DNA of 64,000 nt from Pseudoalteromonas caenipelagi (GCF_013140855.1 NZ_JABBPG010000001.1:62001-126000); one strand, 5' to 3'; positions 29,541-43,474 are shown, counted from the stretch's first letter. Numbers and translations: made by a program. Notes: a model not told the origin generated them from the letters alone.

Positions 29541-31565
29541 ATGATAAAAACGCGAGTGGTCTATTTTGTTAGCGCTATTGGTGTACTTACTATGATGCCA
29601 TGTCGTGGTCAGGATGAACTTTTTACCCTGACATTAGAAGAATTACAAAATGTGCCTATTTCTGTAGCTACGAAAACAGATATACAACTTAAATATGCGC
29701 CATCAACAGTCAGTTACTTTTCAGCGCAGCAGATAAAGTTGCTTGGTATTGAAACTCTGAGCGAACTTTTTGCTCATATACCCGGTTTTTATTCCATGTA
29801 TAACTCAGTGGATGGAAACCAGTCTTATCTTATTGCGCGTGGTCACCCACAAAAATATGCAAACACCTTGTTGGTTCTAATGAATGGTCAGCGCTTAAAC
29901 GAAGACTACACTGGCGGCATTAATTATATTGACCGATTTGTGAGTTTACATAACGTAGAGAAAGTTGAAGTGATAAGGGGTCCCAGCTCAACGTTATATG
30001 GTTCAAATGCTTTTCATGGTGTCATAAATATAATTACCAAAGTTGATAATTACTTGGCGCTTTCGGTTGGTTCGTTTGCTAAAAAAGAATTCAACGGTGG
30101 TATTGTACGTCAATTCGATGACCTTAAGCTTGGCATGGATGTTCATTGGTATGAAGATAATGGAGACACGCTTGACAATGTGTTTGATAGGTTTGCTCTG
30201 CAAGAGTCAACCAACGATGAGCATGCGTCAAAACAGCTAGAGCTGTTGGCATCGTATAAAGGATTCACTTTTAGAAATCACTATTTTAACTCTACTCGAA
30301 ATAACCATTACCTGTTTAGGCGCCTGCGAGACGGAACTAACAAGGTAGATACTAAACATTGGTTATCACGATTAGAATATGAAGCCCGGGGGCAAGATGT
30401 TTGGAACCTTAACGTCGGCGTAGAATATTCAAAAGCGAAACGAAAATCTCTCTCTGCATTAGAGCTTAAAGGGACTGGCCCATTTGAACAGGGCGACTTT
30501 TTATTTGGTGAGAACTTTACACACGATTCATATCGAGTAAATGCGGATTATAGTGTTCAAATTGCAGACTCTCACAGGCTTTCAGTTGGAACGGAAGTTG
30601 TTCACTCTCAAGTGCCTGGCGGATATTTGCGTAGTAATTACGATATATTTGGTGAGCTTGACTTTTTCGGTGAAGTTATTGAGTTAACACAGCCAAATCA
30701 GCGCATTGTACAAGATAAAAAGCGTAAAATCAGGATGGTGTATGGTCAGTTAGAGTCTAACTGGAGTGAGCATTGGCGTTCGACTTTTGGGTTGCGACGA
30801 GATGGTTATAATGATGTCGATGATAAAACAAACCCTAGAATGACGGTTATTTATACACCAAGCCAAACACATATCTTCAAGTTGATATATGGAGAGGCAT
30901 ACAGAGTGCCTTCATTAGGAGACTTGTACGATGAAGAAAGTGGGCTTACTGTTGGTAATAGTCAGCTCAAGCCAACTACTTTAGAATCGCTAGAAATAGT
31001 TTATCAATACGTAAACCAAGTCTTCACATTTAGCACCAGTTTTTATCGCAATAATATTAGCGATTTGATCGACTTTCGCGTTGAGGAAGACAACGTTTTC
31101 TTAGGTAATATTGCTGATAATAAAACAGAGGGGCTAGAGCTTGAGTGGCGCGCTAGGCTTTTTCCAAACTTCGAATTAAAAGGCTTTATCACTCATTTAT
31201 TTAATAATAAAACAACTATCGAGCAGGGCCAAACAACATCTCCATCTGACAAATTGGTGCCAAAAACATATGCGATGACCTCATTGCTTTATTCACCATC
31301 GCAATATTGGAGTATGTCGCTTTCAATGAGTAGCCGAAGCAGTGTTGACACATTAACCGATAAAGATTCAAACAAAATACTCTCAGGAACCGTTAATTAT
31401 CAAATGAGCAGTAATTCTACATTGACCTTAAATGTAAATAACTTACTAGATAAAACGTACAGTACGGCATCTATAATTCCGTTTGGTGAAAAAGCGGGTA
31501 AGCCGTTTGGCGAGTATAGAGCGAGGGGAAGAGACATTAAACTGTCATATAGATATCAATTCTAA
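29541..31565 (+). CDS. TonB-dependent outer-membrane receptor
   Basis: This 674-aa protein has a signal peptide (cleavage near residue 23), a plug domain (about 45-165; LSELFAHIPGFYSM and VEVIRGPSSTLYGSNAFHGV) and a 22-strand barrel ending in SYRYQF with a terminal phenylalanine for BamA recognition. Such receptors import siderophores, vitamin B12, sugars or peptides across the outer membrane using TonB energy. No substrate genes lie nearby. LTLEELQNVPISVATK is the usual N-terminal stretch of colicin-I-receptor-like members. The gene is monocistronic, ending at a strong terminator. Confidence 0.85.
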   Translation: MIKTRVVYFVSAIGVLTMMPCRGQDELFTLTLEELQNVPISVATKTDIQLKYAPSTVSYFSAQQIKLLGIETLSELFAHIPGFYSMYNSVDGNQSYLIARGHPQKYANTLLVLMNGQRLNEDYTGGINYIDRFVSLHNVEKVEVIRGPSSTLYGSNAFHGVINIITKVDNYLALSVGSFAKKEFNGGIVRQFDDLKLGMDVHWYEDNGDTLDNVFDRFALQESTNDEHASKQLELLASYKGFTFRNHYFNSTRNNHYLFRRLRDGTNKVDTKHWLSRLEYEARGQDVWNLNVGVEYSKAKRKSLSALELKGTGPFEQGDFLFGENFTHDSYRVNADYSVQIADSHRLSVGTEVVHSQVPGGYLRSNYDIFGELDFFGEVIELTQPNQRIVQDKKRKIRMVYGQLESNWSEHWRSTFGLRRDGYNDVDDKTNPRMTVIYTPSQTHIFKLIYGEAYRVPSLGDLYDEESGLTVGNSQLKPTTLESLEIVYQYVNQVFTFSTSFYRNNISDLIDFRVEEDNVFLGNIADNKTEGLELEWRARLFPNFELKGFITHLFNNKTTIEQGQTTSPSDKLVPKTYAMTSLLYSPSQYWSMSLSMSSRSSVDTLTDKDSNKILSGTVNYQMSSNSTLTLNVNNLLDKTYSTASIIPFGEKAGKPFGEYRARGRDIKLSYRYQF

Positions 31566-31583
31566 ACATTGCTATCTATAAAT

Positions 31584-31611
31584 AAAAAAGCCTGCAAAAG
31601 CAGGCTTTTTT
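31584..31611. terminator. bidirectional terminator between the TonB receptor and isocitrate dehydrogenase
   Basis: AGCCTGC (31589-31595) and GCAGGCT (31600-31606) form a stem with an AAAA loop. It is flanked by A-run and T-run, so it can serve both convergent genes. Confidence 0.92.
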
Positions 31612-31629
31612 GATTCTTTACTTTTAGTA

Positions 31630-33879
<2,250 letters not shown>

Positions 33880-34131
33880 TTACAGCCATTCAACAATGCA
33901 AAGGGAATGCTATGTTGCCTAAGGCAACAGGTTATAGCAAGTTTGTTAGATATTTTTACTCAAAGGGTAAATAAATATATCTAACCTACCTGACGACAAC
34001 GAGCGGTATTGTAGCAAGCATTATATCTGAGGGCTAATTAGAAATTTTAAAGGGGAAGAGATAAAAATTATAAGAAATATGAAGCGAGCAACAAATGCAA
34101 CCCGCTTCCGATAGCCAAAACTACAATCACG

Positions 34132-34350
34132 TCACGCCATTTCTTCATCGCGAGGGGCGATGTTAGTAGCGTGCAGACCTTTCGGCCCCTCTTGTAGCTC
34201 GAATGTTACATCCTGACCAGCTTTAAGCGTTTTGTATCCATCCATTACAATCGTTGAGTAATGGGCAAAGATATCTTCCTCACTGCCGTCTTCTACGATG
34301 AAACCAAACCCTTTGGCATTGTTGAACCATTTGACTTTTCCGCAAGCCAT
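34132..34350 (-). CDS. cspD: cold-shock-domain protein CspD
   Basis: This 72-aa single cold-shock domain protein has the RNA-binding motifs KGFGFIVEDG (RNP1) and DIFAHYSTI (RNP2). CspD inhibits replication and is made in stationary phase in Escherichia coli. Its position divergent from clpS-clpA is the conserved arrangement that separates CspD from other Csp proteins. Confidence 0.9.
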   Translation of the reverse strand: MACGKVKWFNNAKGFGFIVEDGSEEDIFAHYSTIVMDGYKTLKAGQDVTFELQEGPKGLHATNIAPRDEEMA

Positions 34351-34548
34351 ACTTCTACATCCTTCTATAAGTTGACTAATTTAGTTAATCTAAACTTTAT
34401 AATTTGCTAGACTGCCCATAGATTAAGCAATCTATAACGACTGTAGTTTAAATAAGCAGTCAGTCAAGTTTTTTAACGTTTTTTTTAACATTTTATTTAT
34501 TTTATAATTCAAGTTTGCTTGAGTTACCAAGACAAGACTATATTTATT

Positions 34549-34866
34549 ATGAGTGGGACGAAAGATTCAGGTGTGATAGACACGGTACGTGAAAGTGCAA
34601 AGCAAAAGCTGAGCCCTCCACGTAAGTACAAAGTCATTATAAACAACGACGATTACACGCCAATGGAGTTTGTAATTGAAGTTTTAATGACATTTTTTAA
34701 TATGGATAGCGAAAGAGCAACTGAAGTGATGCTGAAAGTGCATCATGAGGGAAAAGCTGTATGTGGTATATATCCTGCAGATATTGCCCACACCAAGGCT
34801 GAGCAGGTCAATCGTTACGCTCGCGACCATGAGCACCCGTTGCTATGTAGTTGTGAGCAAGAATAA
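34549..34866 (+). CDS. clpS: ATP-dependent Clp protease adaptor ClpS
   Basis: This 105-aa adaptor binds proteins with destabilising N-terminal residues and delivers them to Clp[22 protein letters not shown] is the typical start of the folded domain, and [16 protein letters not shown] forms the substrate pocket and the ClpA-binding face. The ATG at 34549 gives the usual length (about 106); the upstream TTG would add ten atypical residues. It is 29 bases from clpA and co-transcribed. Confidence 0.93.
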   Translation: MSGTKDSGVIDTVRESAKQKLSPPRKYKVIINNDDYTPMEFVIEVLMTFFNMDSERATEVMLKVHHEGKAVCGIYPADIAHTKAEQVNRYARDHEHPLLCSCEQE

Positions 34867-34895
34867 CCTTTTTAATTCTCGTTTGGGGGTTGCCA

Positions 34896-37160
34896 ATGCT
34901 AAATAAAGACTTAGAAGTTACCTTAAACGCCGCTTTTCGTGAGGCACGTACACGCCGCCACGAATTCATGACAGTAGAGCATTTGTTATTGGCGCTAATC
35001 GATAACCCTTCAGCAGGAGAGGCGTTGGGCGCCTGCGGGGTTGATATAGAAAATTTAAAACGTGAATTGTCAGAGTTCATTGATGAGACAACTCCCGTAA
35101 TTCCAGATCTGGAGGAAGATAGAGAAACTCAACCTACTTTGGGCTTTCAACGTGTTTTACAGCGTGCTGTTTTTCATGTGCAATCGTCAGGTAGAAGCGA
35201 AGTAACAGGAGTAAACGTACTTGTAGCAATTTTTTCGGAGCAAGAGAGCCAAGCAGTTTATCTTCTTAAAAAGAGTGATATTAGTCGTTTGGATATTGTT
35301 AACTTTATCTCCCACGGTATCTCGAAAGTTGACGAAGAATCAGACCATGATGATCATGAAGATATTCATGATGATACAAGTGAAGTTCAAACTGATGACA
35401 AAACTAAATTGGAGAGTTTCACAACCAACCTAAATGCATTAGCACAGGCAGGTCAAGTCGACCCGTTAGTTGGGCGAGACGATGAAGTTGAGCGTACCGT
35501 TCAAGTATTGTGTCGACGTAAGAAAAACAACCCACTATTGGTGGGTGAAGCAGGGGTAGGTAAAACTGCAATTGCTGAAGGGTTGGCTTATCGCATCATC
35601 AACAAACAAGTGCCTGAAGTAATAGAAGATGCGGTTGTTTATTCGCTTGATATGGGGGCGCTACTTGCTGGTACAAAATATCGAGGAGATTTTGAAAAAC
35701 GCTTTAAATCGCTTCTAAAAGAGCTTCAAGCAAAGCCACAAGCAATTTTGTTTATTGATGAAATTCATACCATTATTGGGGCTGGCGCTGCATCTGGCGG
35801 CGTGATGGATGCGTCAAATTTAATTAAACCACTGTTATCAAGCGGCCAACTACGCTGTATGGGTTCTACTACATACACTGAATTTAAAAATATTTTTGAG
35901 AAAGACCGCGCATTAGTTCGACGCTTTCAAAAAATTGACGTGGTTGAGCCTAGTGTTGCCGATACAACAAAAATTCTTTATGGCCTTAAAGAGCGTTATG
36001 AAGAACATCACGGTATCCGTTACACACAAAAAGCATTGCGCGCAGCGGCGGAGTTAAGTGCAAAATATATCAATGAACGTCATTTGCCTGATAAAGCAAT
36101 TGATGTTATTGACGAAGCAGGTGCAAATCAACGATTGCAGCCTATCTCGCGACGCAAGAAAACCATTGGCGTGTCTGACATCGAAATGATCGTGTCGAAG
36201 ATTGCTAGAATACCTCAGCAAAGCGTTTCGAATAGTGATAAAGAAACGTTGAAAAACTTAGACCGTAATCTAAAAATGTTAGTGTTTGGTCAGGATCAAT
36301 CGATAGATGCATTAACGTCAGCAATTCGCTTGTCGCGTTCAGGTCTGGCCAATGAAGATAAACCGATAGGGTCATTCTTATTTGCAGGTCCTACCGGTGT
36401 TGGTAAAACTGAAGTCACTAAGCAGCTAGCTAAGTGTATGGGCGTGGAGTTTATTCGTTTTGACATGTCTGAGTACTCAGAACGACATGCAGTTAGCCGC
36501 CTTATAGGTGCACCTCCTGGGTATGTTGGCTTCGAGCAAGGCGGTTTATTAACTGATGCAGTTATTAAACATCCACACTCGGTTGTGCTTTTAGATGAGA
36601 TTGAAAAAGCACATCCAGATATTTACAACATTCTTCTTCAGGTTATGGATCACGGCACATTAACTGATAACAATGGGCGAAAAGCCGATTTCAGAAATGT
36701 CGTTGTTGTAATGACAACCAACGCAGGTGTTCAAGAGACCATACGCAAGTCTATTGGTTTCCAAGATCAAGACCATTCACATGATGCGATGGTTGAGATC
36801 AACAAAGTGTTTACGCCTGAATTTAGAAATAGACTAGACAACATTATTTGGTTTAACCATCTTGAAAAAGAGGTTATTTTGCAAGTAGTTGATAAGTTTG
36901 TTGTTGAGTTGCAAGCACAGCTTGATAAAAAATCGGTTAGCCTTGAGCTTACCTCAGCTGCAAGAGAGTGGCTGGCAGAACTTGGTTATGATAAAGCGAT
37001 GGGAGCACGTCCTATGGCTAGAGTTATCCAAGACAAGCTTAAAAAGCCACTGGCAAACGAAATCTTGTTTGGTAAGTTAAGTGAAGGAGGCAATGTTAAA
37101 GTGGGTGTTAAATCTGGAGAGTTAGACTTTAGATATGAGTCAACTTTGGTGTCTGCTTGA
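34896..37160 (+). CDS. clpA: ATP-dependent Clp protease ATP-binding subunit ClpA
   Basis: This 754-aa unfoldase has an N-terminal Clp_N domain (HEFMTVEHLLLALIDNP), a first AAA+ module with GEAGVGKTA and a second with GPTGVGKTE. It works with ClpP (not in the window). The ATG at 34896 is preferred because GGGGG lies seven bases upstream and the start MLNKDLEVTLN matches Escherichia coli ClpA. An acidic His/Asp-rich linker (DDHEDIHDDTSE) follows the N-domain. A terminator follows. Confidence 0.95.
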   Translation: MLNKDLEVTLNAAFREARTRRHEFMTVEHLLLALIDNPSAGEALGACGVDIENLKRELSEFIDETTPVIPDLEEDRETQPTLGFQRVLQRAVFHVQSSGRSEVTGVNVLVAIFSEQESQAVYLLKKSDISRLDIVNFISHGISKVDEESDHDDHEDIHDDTSEVQTDDKTKLESFTTNLNALAQAGQVDPLVGRDDEVERTVQVLCRRKKNNPLLVGEAGVGKTAIAEGLAYRIINKQVPEVIEDAVVYSLDMGALLAGTKYRGDFEKRFKSLLKELQAKPQAILFIDEIHTIIGAGAASGGVMDASNLIKPLLSSGQLRCMGSTTYTEFKNIFEKDRALVRRFQKIDVVEPSVADTTKILYGLKERYEEHHGIRYTQKALRAAAELSAKYINERHLPDKAIDVIDEAGANQRLQPISRRKKTIGVSDIEMIVSKIARIPQQSVSNSDKETLKNLDRNLKMLVFGQDQSIDALTSAIRLSRSGLANEDKPIGSFLFAGPTGVGKTEVTKQLAKCMGVEFIRFDMSEYSERHAVSRLIGAPPGYVGFEQGGLLTDAVIKHPHSVVLLDEIEKAHPDIYNILLQVMDHGTLTDNNGRKADFRNVVVVMTTNAGVQETIRKSIGFQDQDHSHDAMVEINKVFTPEFRNRLDNIIWFNHLEKEVILQVVDKFVVELQAQLDKKSVSLELTSAAREWLAELGYDKAMGARPMARVIQDKLKKPLANEILFGKLSEGGNVKVGVKSGELDFRYESTLVSA

Positions 37161-37184
37161 TATTTGTAGTTAATACCAAACGTC

Positions 37185-37212
37185 AAAAAGCCTAGCATTT
37201 GCTAGGCTTTTT
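37185..37212. terminator. intrinsic terminator after clpA
   Basis: AAAAAGCCTAGC (37185-37196) pairs with GCTAGGCTTTTT (37201-37212) across ATTT. It is symmetric and able to act on both strands, facing the convergent infA gene. Confidence 0.92.
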
Positions 37213-37311
37213 GTTGAGCGCTGGTTTTAACCTCAGCGCAATTTTAAAGTACAAACATGATATAGCCGTACTTTAAAATACAACCTGACTTAAGGGTTCT
37301 ACACCGTTCTA

Positions 37312-37617
<306 letters not shown>

Positions 37618-37699
37618 TTATTTAATTGGCCAATAAGCACTTGGAAGTGAATAATAGCGTCAATTTAAACGTACAGCATAAGCAGATGCAACGTTAAAA

Positions 37700-38410
37700 T
37701 TAGCTTACTTGATCAATCCAAACATCGTTCACAAATCTTTGTGAGGGCAAAAATTGCGATTTGTAGCGCATCTTTTTACAACTGTCTATTTGATACCCTA
37801 AATAAACAAAGTCTTTATCTAGCTTAGTTGCATGATCTATTTGCACCATGATCATAACATTCCCTAAGCTATACTGTTCGTAATCTGGATCAAAGAACGT
37901 ATAAATGGCTGACAGTGAGTTCGGCATTGTATCTGTGACCGCTACCGCAATCAGTTTGCTCTCGTGCCATAATTCTAGAAACGTGATTGGTAGCCAATGG
38001 CAAAACAAAAAGCTTTCATATTGTAATCTATTAGGTGGATACATACTGCCGTCACTGTGGCGCAATGAAATGTACTTTTCATAAAGTGGGTAGTACTCAT
38101 CACGTTCTTTATGGCTAACAGTAACTGAGAAATCGTTAATCGCTTTTTTGAACTTTCTTTTTTGTGACTTTGAAGCAATGAAGCGTTTCGCGGGAATCCT
38201 CATAGACTGACAGGCACTACATTTTGGGCAATGGGGACGATATATCTGATCGCCGCTACGTCTAAAGCCTAACTCTAATAATCCCTCAAATCGTGCCGGG
38301 GTATAACAGCTAGGGTCCAATATTACCAGCAACTGCTCCTGTTGCTCAGGTAAATAGCTACAACTAAACTGCTGACTTAAACCAATTTTAGAAGGGAAAT
38401 GTTCAGTCAT
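37700..38410 (-). CDS. bpt: aspartate/glutamate leucyltransferase Bpt (arginyltransferase family)
   Basis: This 236-aa transferase adds leucine from its tRNA to proteins with N-terminal Asp or Glu, creating ClpS substrates. The N-terminal cysteine cluster (CSYLP, then CPKCSACQSMRIP) and the YLGYQIDSCKKMRYKSQF end match the Bpt/Ate family. The ATG at 38408-38410 overlaps the aat stop by eight bases and is preferred to an upstream in-frame start. Coupling to aat places both N-degron transferases on one transcript. Confidence 0.92.
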   Translation of the reverse strand: MTEHFPSKIGLSQQFSCSYLPEQQEQLLVILDPSCYTPARFEGLLELGFRRSGDQIYRPHCPKCSACQSMRIPAKRFIASKSQKRKFKKAINDFSVTVSHKERDEYYPLYEKYISLRHSDGSMYPPNRLQYESFLFCHWLPITFLELWHESKLIAVAVTDTMPNSLSAIYTFFDPDYEQYSLGNVMIMVQIDHATKLDKDFVYLGYQIDSCKKMRYKSQFLPSQRFVNDVWIDQVS

Positions 38411-39119
38411 AAATGTTATCCAATGTTTGAGCAAGCCACATTGTGTCTGGCACGCTAAATTGTGCCGCTATGTTAAGTCTAGTCAAGAATTCTTCTCGCG
38501 ATACAACTTTTGCACCTAAACTTGTAAGGTAAGGATTTTCGAGTTGGCAGTCGATAAAATGCGCATTGTGTTTTTTAAGCCAGTTAACGAGTGCCCACAT
38601 TGCCAGCTTAGATGCATTAGGTATATGGAAGAACATAGATTCACCACAAAAGACCCCAGACTGCATCACACCGTACAAACCACCAACTAACCTACCGTCA
38701 TGCCAGATTTCTAAACTGTGCGCTAAGCCTTGTTTATGAGCCTCTTGATAAGCCAGTAACATATCACTGTTAATCCAAGTACCTTCATTATTAATTCGTT
38801 GTTTGCGACAGGCCATAATCACCTGTGAAAACGCCATGTTCACCGTCACGACGGGGTTCAGTTTACGCTGAGCTTTTTTAAGGCTTTTACTAATGTGAAA
38901 CTCATCAAGCTCAATAATGCCGCGTTGGCTGGGCGACCACCACATGATTGGCTCATTTTCGTTAAACCACGGGAAGATACCGCTCGCGTATGCATTTTTA
39001 AGTCTTTTGATACTAAGGCACCCGCCAATCGCTAACAAGCCATCAGGGTCTTTTAAGGCAAATTCACAAGGTGGAAATTGCTCGTCGTTTAAGCTTAAGT
39101 GAAACAGTTGTTGAGTCAT
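38403..39119 (-). CDS. aat: leucyl/phenylalanyl-tRNA-protein transferase
   Basis: This 238-aa enzyme adds Leu or Phe to proteins with N-terminal Lys or Arg, making them ClpAP targets. FPPCEFALKDPDGLLAIGG, YASGIFPWFNENEPIMWWSP and SGVFCGESMFF are family landmarks. AAGGAG lies just upstream of the ATG. It overlaps bpt by eight bases. Confidence 0.95.
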   Translation of the reverse strand: MTQQLFHLSLNDEQFPPCEFALKDPDGLLAIGGCLSIKRLKNAYASGIFPWFNENEPIMWWSPSQRGIIELDEFHISKSLKKAQRKLNPVVTVNMAFSQVIMACRKQRINNEGTWINSDMLLAYQEAHKQGLAHSLEIWHDGRLVGGLYGVMQSGVFCGESMFFHIPNASKLAMWALVNWLKKHNAHFIDCQLENPYLTSLGAKVVSREEFLTRLNIAAQFSVPDTMWLAQTLDNIYD

Positions 39120-39171
39120 ACAAGGAGGTGTGAACTAGATGTGTGAGTTAACATAGCGCAATTTGAGGGAA

Positions 39172-39203
39172 AATAATATGGGAGCCAGAGCTCCCATTAT
39201 TAG
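39172..39203 (-). terminator. probable terminator of trxB
   Basis: On the minus strand AATAATGGGAGC pairs with GCTCCCATATTATT around TCTG, followed by TT. The stem is strong but the T-run is short. Confidence 0.6.
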
Positions 39204-39210
39204 TAACCTG

Positions 39211-40173
<963 letters not shown>

Positions 40174-40418
40174 CTAAAATTTAAATGCCAAGAATCAATG
40201 AGGTCGATTCTAAGTAATTCAACCTAGATGTAAAATAAAACGCAAATTTCGTTTTTGAATAAATCGTATAGTTGTCAAAAATAGTGTACTTGATGGTTAT
40301 TTCATCCATCAATCGTGAAACTGACGCTATTGCATGACCACACGCTTTTTTTTTGGTATGTTCTTAGTAATTTTGTTTTGTTATTCATTTAAGAATAACC
40401 CCTAACGAATAGGTATTT

Positions 40419-41744
40419 ATGGCATTTTGGCAGGATACACCTGGATTTGCATTGGCAGCAGATGAAATCAGAGTTTTAACGGATGCAAAACAGTATCATG
40501 ATGAGCTTATTAGTCTGATACGCCAAGCAAAGAAAAGGATATACATCACCGCATTGTATTTACAAAATGATGAAGCAGGCAGGGAAATTCTGAGCGCTTT
40601 GCATGACGCATCTTTGGCCAATCCGTCTTTAGAAATAAATGTACTGGTTGATTTTCATCGTGCTCAACGAGGGTTAATTGGCGAAGAAAAGTCAGAAGGC
40701 AATGCAAAGCTATATTGTGATGCGCTAGAAGCTACTAACAGTAACGTTAAGGTGTATGGAGTACCTGTAAAAGCTAAAGAGCTTTTTGGTGTATTACACC
40801 TTAAGGGGTTTGTAGTTGACGATACGCTATTGTACAGCGGAGCGAGTTTAAATAATGTTTATCTGCATTATGAAGATAAGTATCGACTAGACAGATATTT
40901 TGTTATCAACCAAGCTAAGCTTGCGGATAGTTTCTGCCAGTTTACAGATCATTATCTGTTAAGTTCAGAAGCGGTTGCACGCTTGGATAAGCGACCGTTG
41001 CCTAAACTAGCAGATATCAAGCTTGCTCAAAAGAAGCTGATGCGAGACCTTAAAAAGGCCAAATATACGTTGGCTGGTGCTGATTGTAGGGATAACTTAA
41101 ACATAAGAGCATTTTTAGGGTTTGGTAGGCGTACCAATAAACTTAATCGCTTAATTAAAAGTTTATTTGATACCACTGAGCAAGAATTGGTACTTTACAC
41201 GCCATATTTTAACTTTCCAGCACCATTGCTACGTTCTTTGAGACGCTTATTGAAGCAAGGACAGCAAGTTACAATTGTTGTTGGCGACAAAACGGCAAAC
41301 GATTTTTATATTTGCCCTAGTCAGCCTTTTAGCAAAATTGGCGCGCTGCCTTATCTGTATGAAACCATCCTCAGAAAGTTTTTAAAATCTCAGCATCGCT
41401 TTATTAAGTCCGGACATCTTAAAGTGTATTTGTGGAAAGAGGGTAATAACTCATTTCATCTAAAAGGGATCTGCAAAGATAATCATACTCACTTACTCAG
41501 TGGACATAATCTTAATCCACGAGCCTGGGGTCTTGATATTGAAAATGGCATATTGATTGAAGATCCAAACAAACAAATTTTGGCAGATATAGAGCGTGAG
41601 AAGCAGGCTATTTTGGCAAATTGTAGACTGTTAACAGGTCCAGAGGACGTTGAGACGCTTGAAGATTATCCGCTGCCTGTGAAAAAGCTGCTGGGTCAGG
41701 CCAAACGCGTCAAAGTTGATTTTATTATTAAACGTTTTATTTAA
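40419..41744 (+). CDS. pssA: phosphatidylserine synthase (PssA, phospholipase D type)
   Basis: This 441-aa enzyme makes phosphatidylserine from CDP-diacylglycerol and serine. It belongs to the PLD superfamily with two HKD-type motifs, LHLKGFVVDD (about 127-136) and FHLKGICKDN (about 346-355). The length fits Escherichia coli PssA (451 aa). It is peripheral to membranes and ribosomes. It is alone, followed by a bidirectional terminator. Confidence 0.9.
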   Translation: MAFWQDTPGFALAADEIRVLTDAKQYHDELISLIRQAKKRIYITALYLQNDEAGREILSALHDASLANPSLEINVLVDFHRAQRGLIGEEKSEGNAKLYCDALEATNSNVKVYGVPVKAKELFGVLHLKGFVVDDTLLYSGASLNNVYLHYEDKYRLDRYFVINQAKLADSFCQFTDHYLLSSEAVARLDKRPLPKLADIKLAQKKLMRDLKKAKYTLAGADCRDNLNIRAFLGFGRRTNKLNRLIKSLFDTTEQELVLYTPYFNFPAPLLRSLRRLLKQGQQVTIVVGDKTANDFYICPSQPFSKIGALPYLYETILRKFLKSQHRFIKSGHLKVYLWKEGNNSFHLKGICKDNHTHLLSGHNLNPRAWGLDIENGILIEDPNKQILADIEREKQAILANCRLLTGPEDVETLEDYPLPVKKLLGQAKRVKVDFIIKRFI

Positions 41745-41763
41745 TATACCAATTTAAAATATG

Positions 41764-41789
41764 AAAAACCCAGCAATCGCTGGGTTTTT
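41764..41789. terminator. bidirectional terminator between pssA and asnB
   Basis: AAAAACCCAGC (41764-41774) pairs with GCTGGGTTTTT (41779-41789) across AATC, serving both convergent genes. Confidence 0.92.
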
Positions 41790-41806
41790 CTGTTTATTGC
41801 GAAGAG

Positions 41807-43474
41807 TTACGCTTGGTAAGCTTCATTATGCACGTTAGCTGCGCGACCAGATGGGTCAGCATTATTTTGGAATGATTCATCCCAAGCGAGAGCTTGTGGC
41901 GTTGAGCAAGCGACAGACTTACCGTGAGGCACACAATTTGCTGCTGCATCGCCAGGGAAGTGCTCAGTAAAGACCTGGCGATAGAAATAGGCTTCTTTAC
42001 TATCAGGCGTATTGATAGGGAAGCGATATTGCGCATTTTCTAACTCTTGATCGGTTACGAGTTCTTCAACATGGGCTTTTAATGAGTCAATCCAACTATA
42101 GCCCACACCATCTGAGAACTGTTCTTTTTGACGCCATAACACTTCGTCAGGTAAATACCCATCAAACGCTTCGCGTAGAATATGCTTCTCGATACGACCA
42201 TCTTTACACATTTTATGTTCAGGGTTAGTGCGCATTGCAACATCAACAAATTCTTTGTCTAAGAATGGTACACGTGCTTCAACGCCCCACGCTGCCATTG
42301 ACTTGTTAGCGCGTAAGCAGTCAAACATATGTAGTTTAGAGACTTTACGGTTTAACTCTTCATGGAATTCTTGCGCGTTAGGTGCTTTATGGAAATATAA
42401 ATACCCGCCAAATAACTCATCAGCACCTTCACCTGATAATACCATCTTAATGCCCATCGCTTTGATTTGGCGAGACATAAGATACATAGGTGTTGATGCA
42501 CGTATAGTCGTTACATCATACGTTTCAAGGTGATATATCACCTCTTTTAATGCATCGATACCTTGTTGTACGGTGAAGTGAATAGGGTGGTGTACGGTGC
42601 CAATTTCATCAGCTACCTTTTGTGCTGCTGCTAAATCAGGCGAACCTTCAAGGCCAATTGAGAAAGAGTGAAGTTTTGGCCACCAAGCATCTGTTGTGTC
42701 GTTATCTTCAATTCGCTTTGCTGCAAACTTTTGGGTAATGGCAGAAATTACCGAAGAATCTAAACCACCAGAAAGTAACACGCCATAGGGTACGTCGCAC
42801 ATAAGCTGACGTTTAACCGCTGCCTCAAGCGCATGTTTTATCTCTTCAGAGCTTGCTGGGTTTTCTTTTACTGCGTCATAAGATTGCCAATCACGCTGAT
42901 AGTAAGGACGAATAGTACCTTCTTTTGAGTATAGATAATGACCTGGAGGGAATTCTTCAATTTGAGTACAAATTGGTGTTAATGCTTTCATTTCACTGGC
43001 TACGTAAAAGTTGCCATGTTGATCTCGGCCCGTATACAAAGGAATAATACCAATGTGGTCACGACCGATTAGATAAGCGTCTTGCTCCTCATCGTACAAA
43101 CAAAATGCAAAGATGCCATTTAAGTCATCTAAAAACTCAGGCCCCTTTTGCTTGTATAACGCCAAAATAATTTCGCAGTCCGATTCTGTTTGAAAGTCAA
43201 AATCAGTTGTTAGCTCGTTTGCCAACTCTTTATGGTTATAAATTTCACCGTTTACCGCTAAAATATGTGTTTTTTCAGGGTTGTATAGTGGTTGAGCGCC
43301 ACTTGACACACCGACAATAGCCAGCCGTTCATGAACTAAAATGGCTTTATCTGATGAATAAACACCAGACCAGTCTGGTCCTCTGTGGCGTAGTAGCTTT
43401 GACATTTCTATCGCTTGAGAGCGAAGTTGGGTGGGATCGGATTTAAGCTCCAATACGCCGAAAATAGAACACAT
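41807..43474 (-). CDS. asnB: asparagine synthase B (glutamine-hydrolysing)
   Basis: This 555-aa enzyme makes asparagine from aspartate, ATP and glutamine. The catalytic cysteine directly follows the start (MCSIFG). The synthetase PP-loop is VLLSGGLDSSVIS (about 232-244). The length equals Escherichia coli AsnB (554). The last ~40 residues follow the AsnB pattern (DPSGRAANVHNEAY). It is downstream of two small peptide genes on the same strand but separated from them by 316 bases, so it probably has its own promoter. It is not a lasso-peptide cyclase: its N-terminal glutaminase is intact and no lasso partner genes are present. Confidence 0.95.
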   Translation of the reverse strand: MCSIFGVLELKSDPTQLRSQAIEMSKLLRHRGPDWSGVYSSDKAILVHERLAIVGVSSGAQPLYNPEKTHILAVNGEIYNHKELANELTTDFDFQTESDCEIILALYKQKGPEFLDDLNGIFAFCLYDEEQDAYLIGRDHIGIIPLYTGRDQHGNFYVASEMKALTPICTQIEEFPPGHYLYSKEGTIRPYYQRDWQSYDAVKENPASSEEIKHALEAAVKRQLMCDVPYGVLLSGGLDSSVISAITQKFAAKRIEDNDTTDAWWPKLHSFSIGLEGSPDLAAAQKVADEIGTVHHPIHFTVQQGIDALKEVIYHLETYDVTTIRASTPMYLMSRQIKAMGIKMVLSGEGADELFGGYLYFHKAPNAQEFHEELNRKVSKLHMFDCLRANKSMAAWGVEARVPFLDKEFVDVAMRTNPEHKMCKDGRIEKHILREAFDGYLPDEVLWRQKEQFSDGVGYSWIDSLKAHVEELVTDQELENAQYRFPINTPDSKEAYFYRQVFTEHFPGDAAANCVPHGKSVACSTPQALAWDESFQNNADPSGRAANVHNEAYQA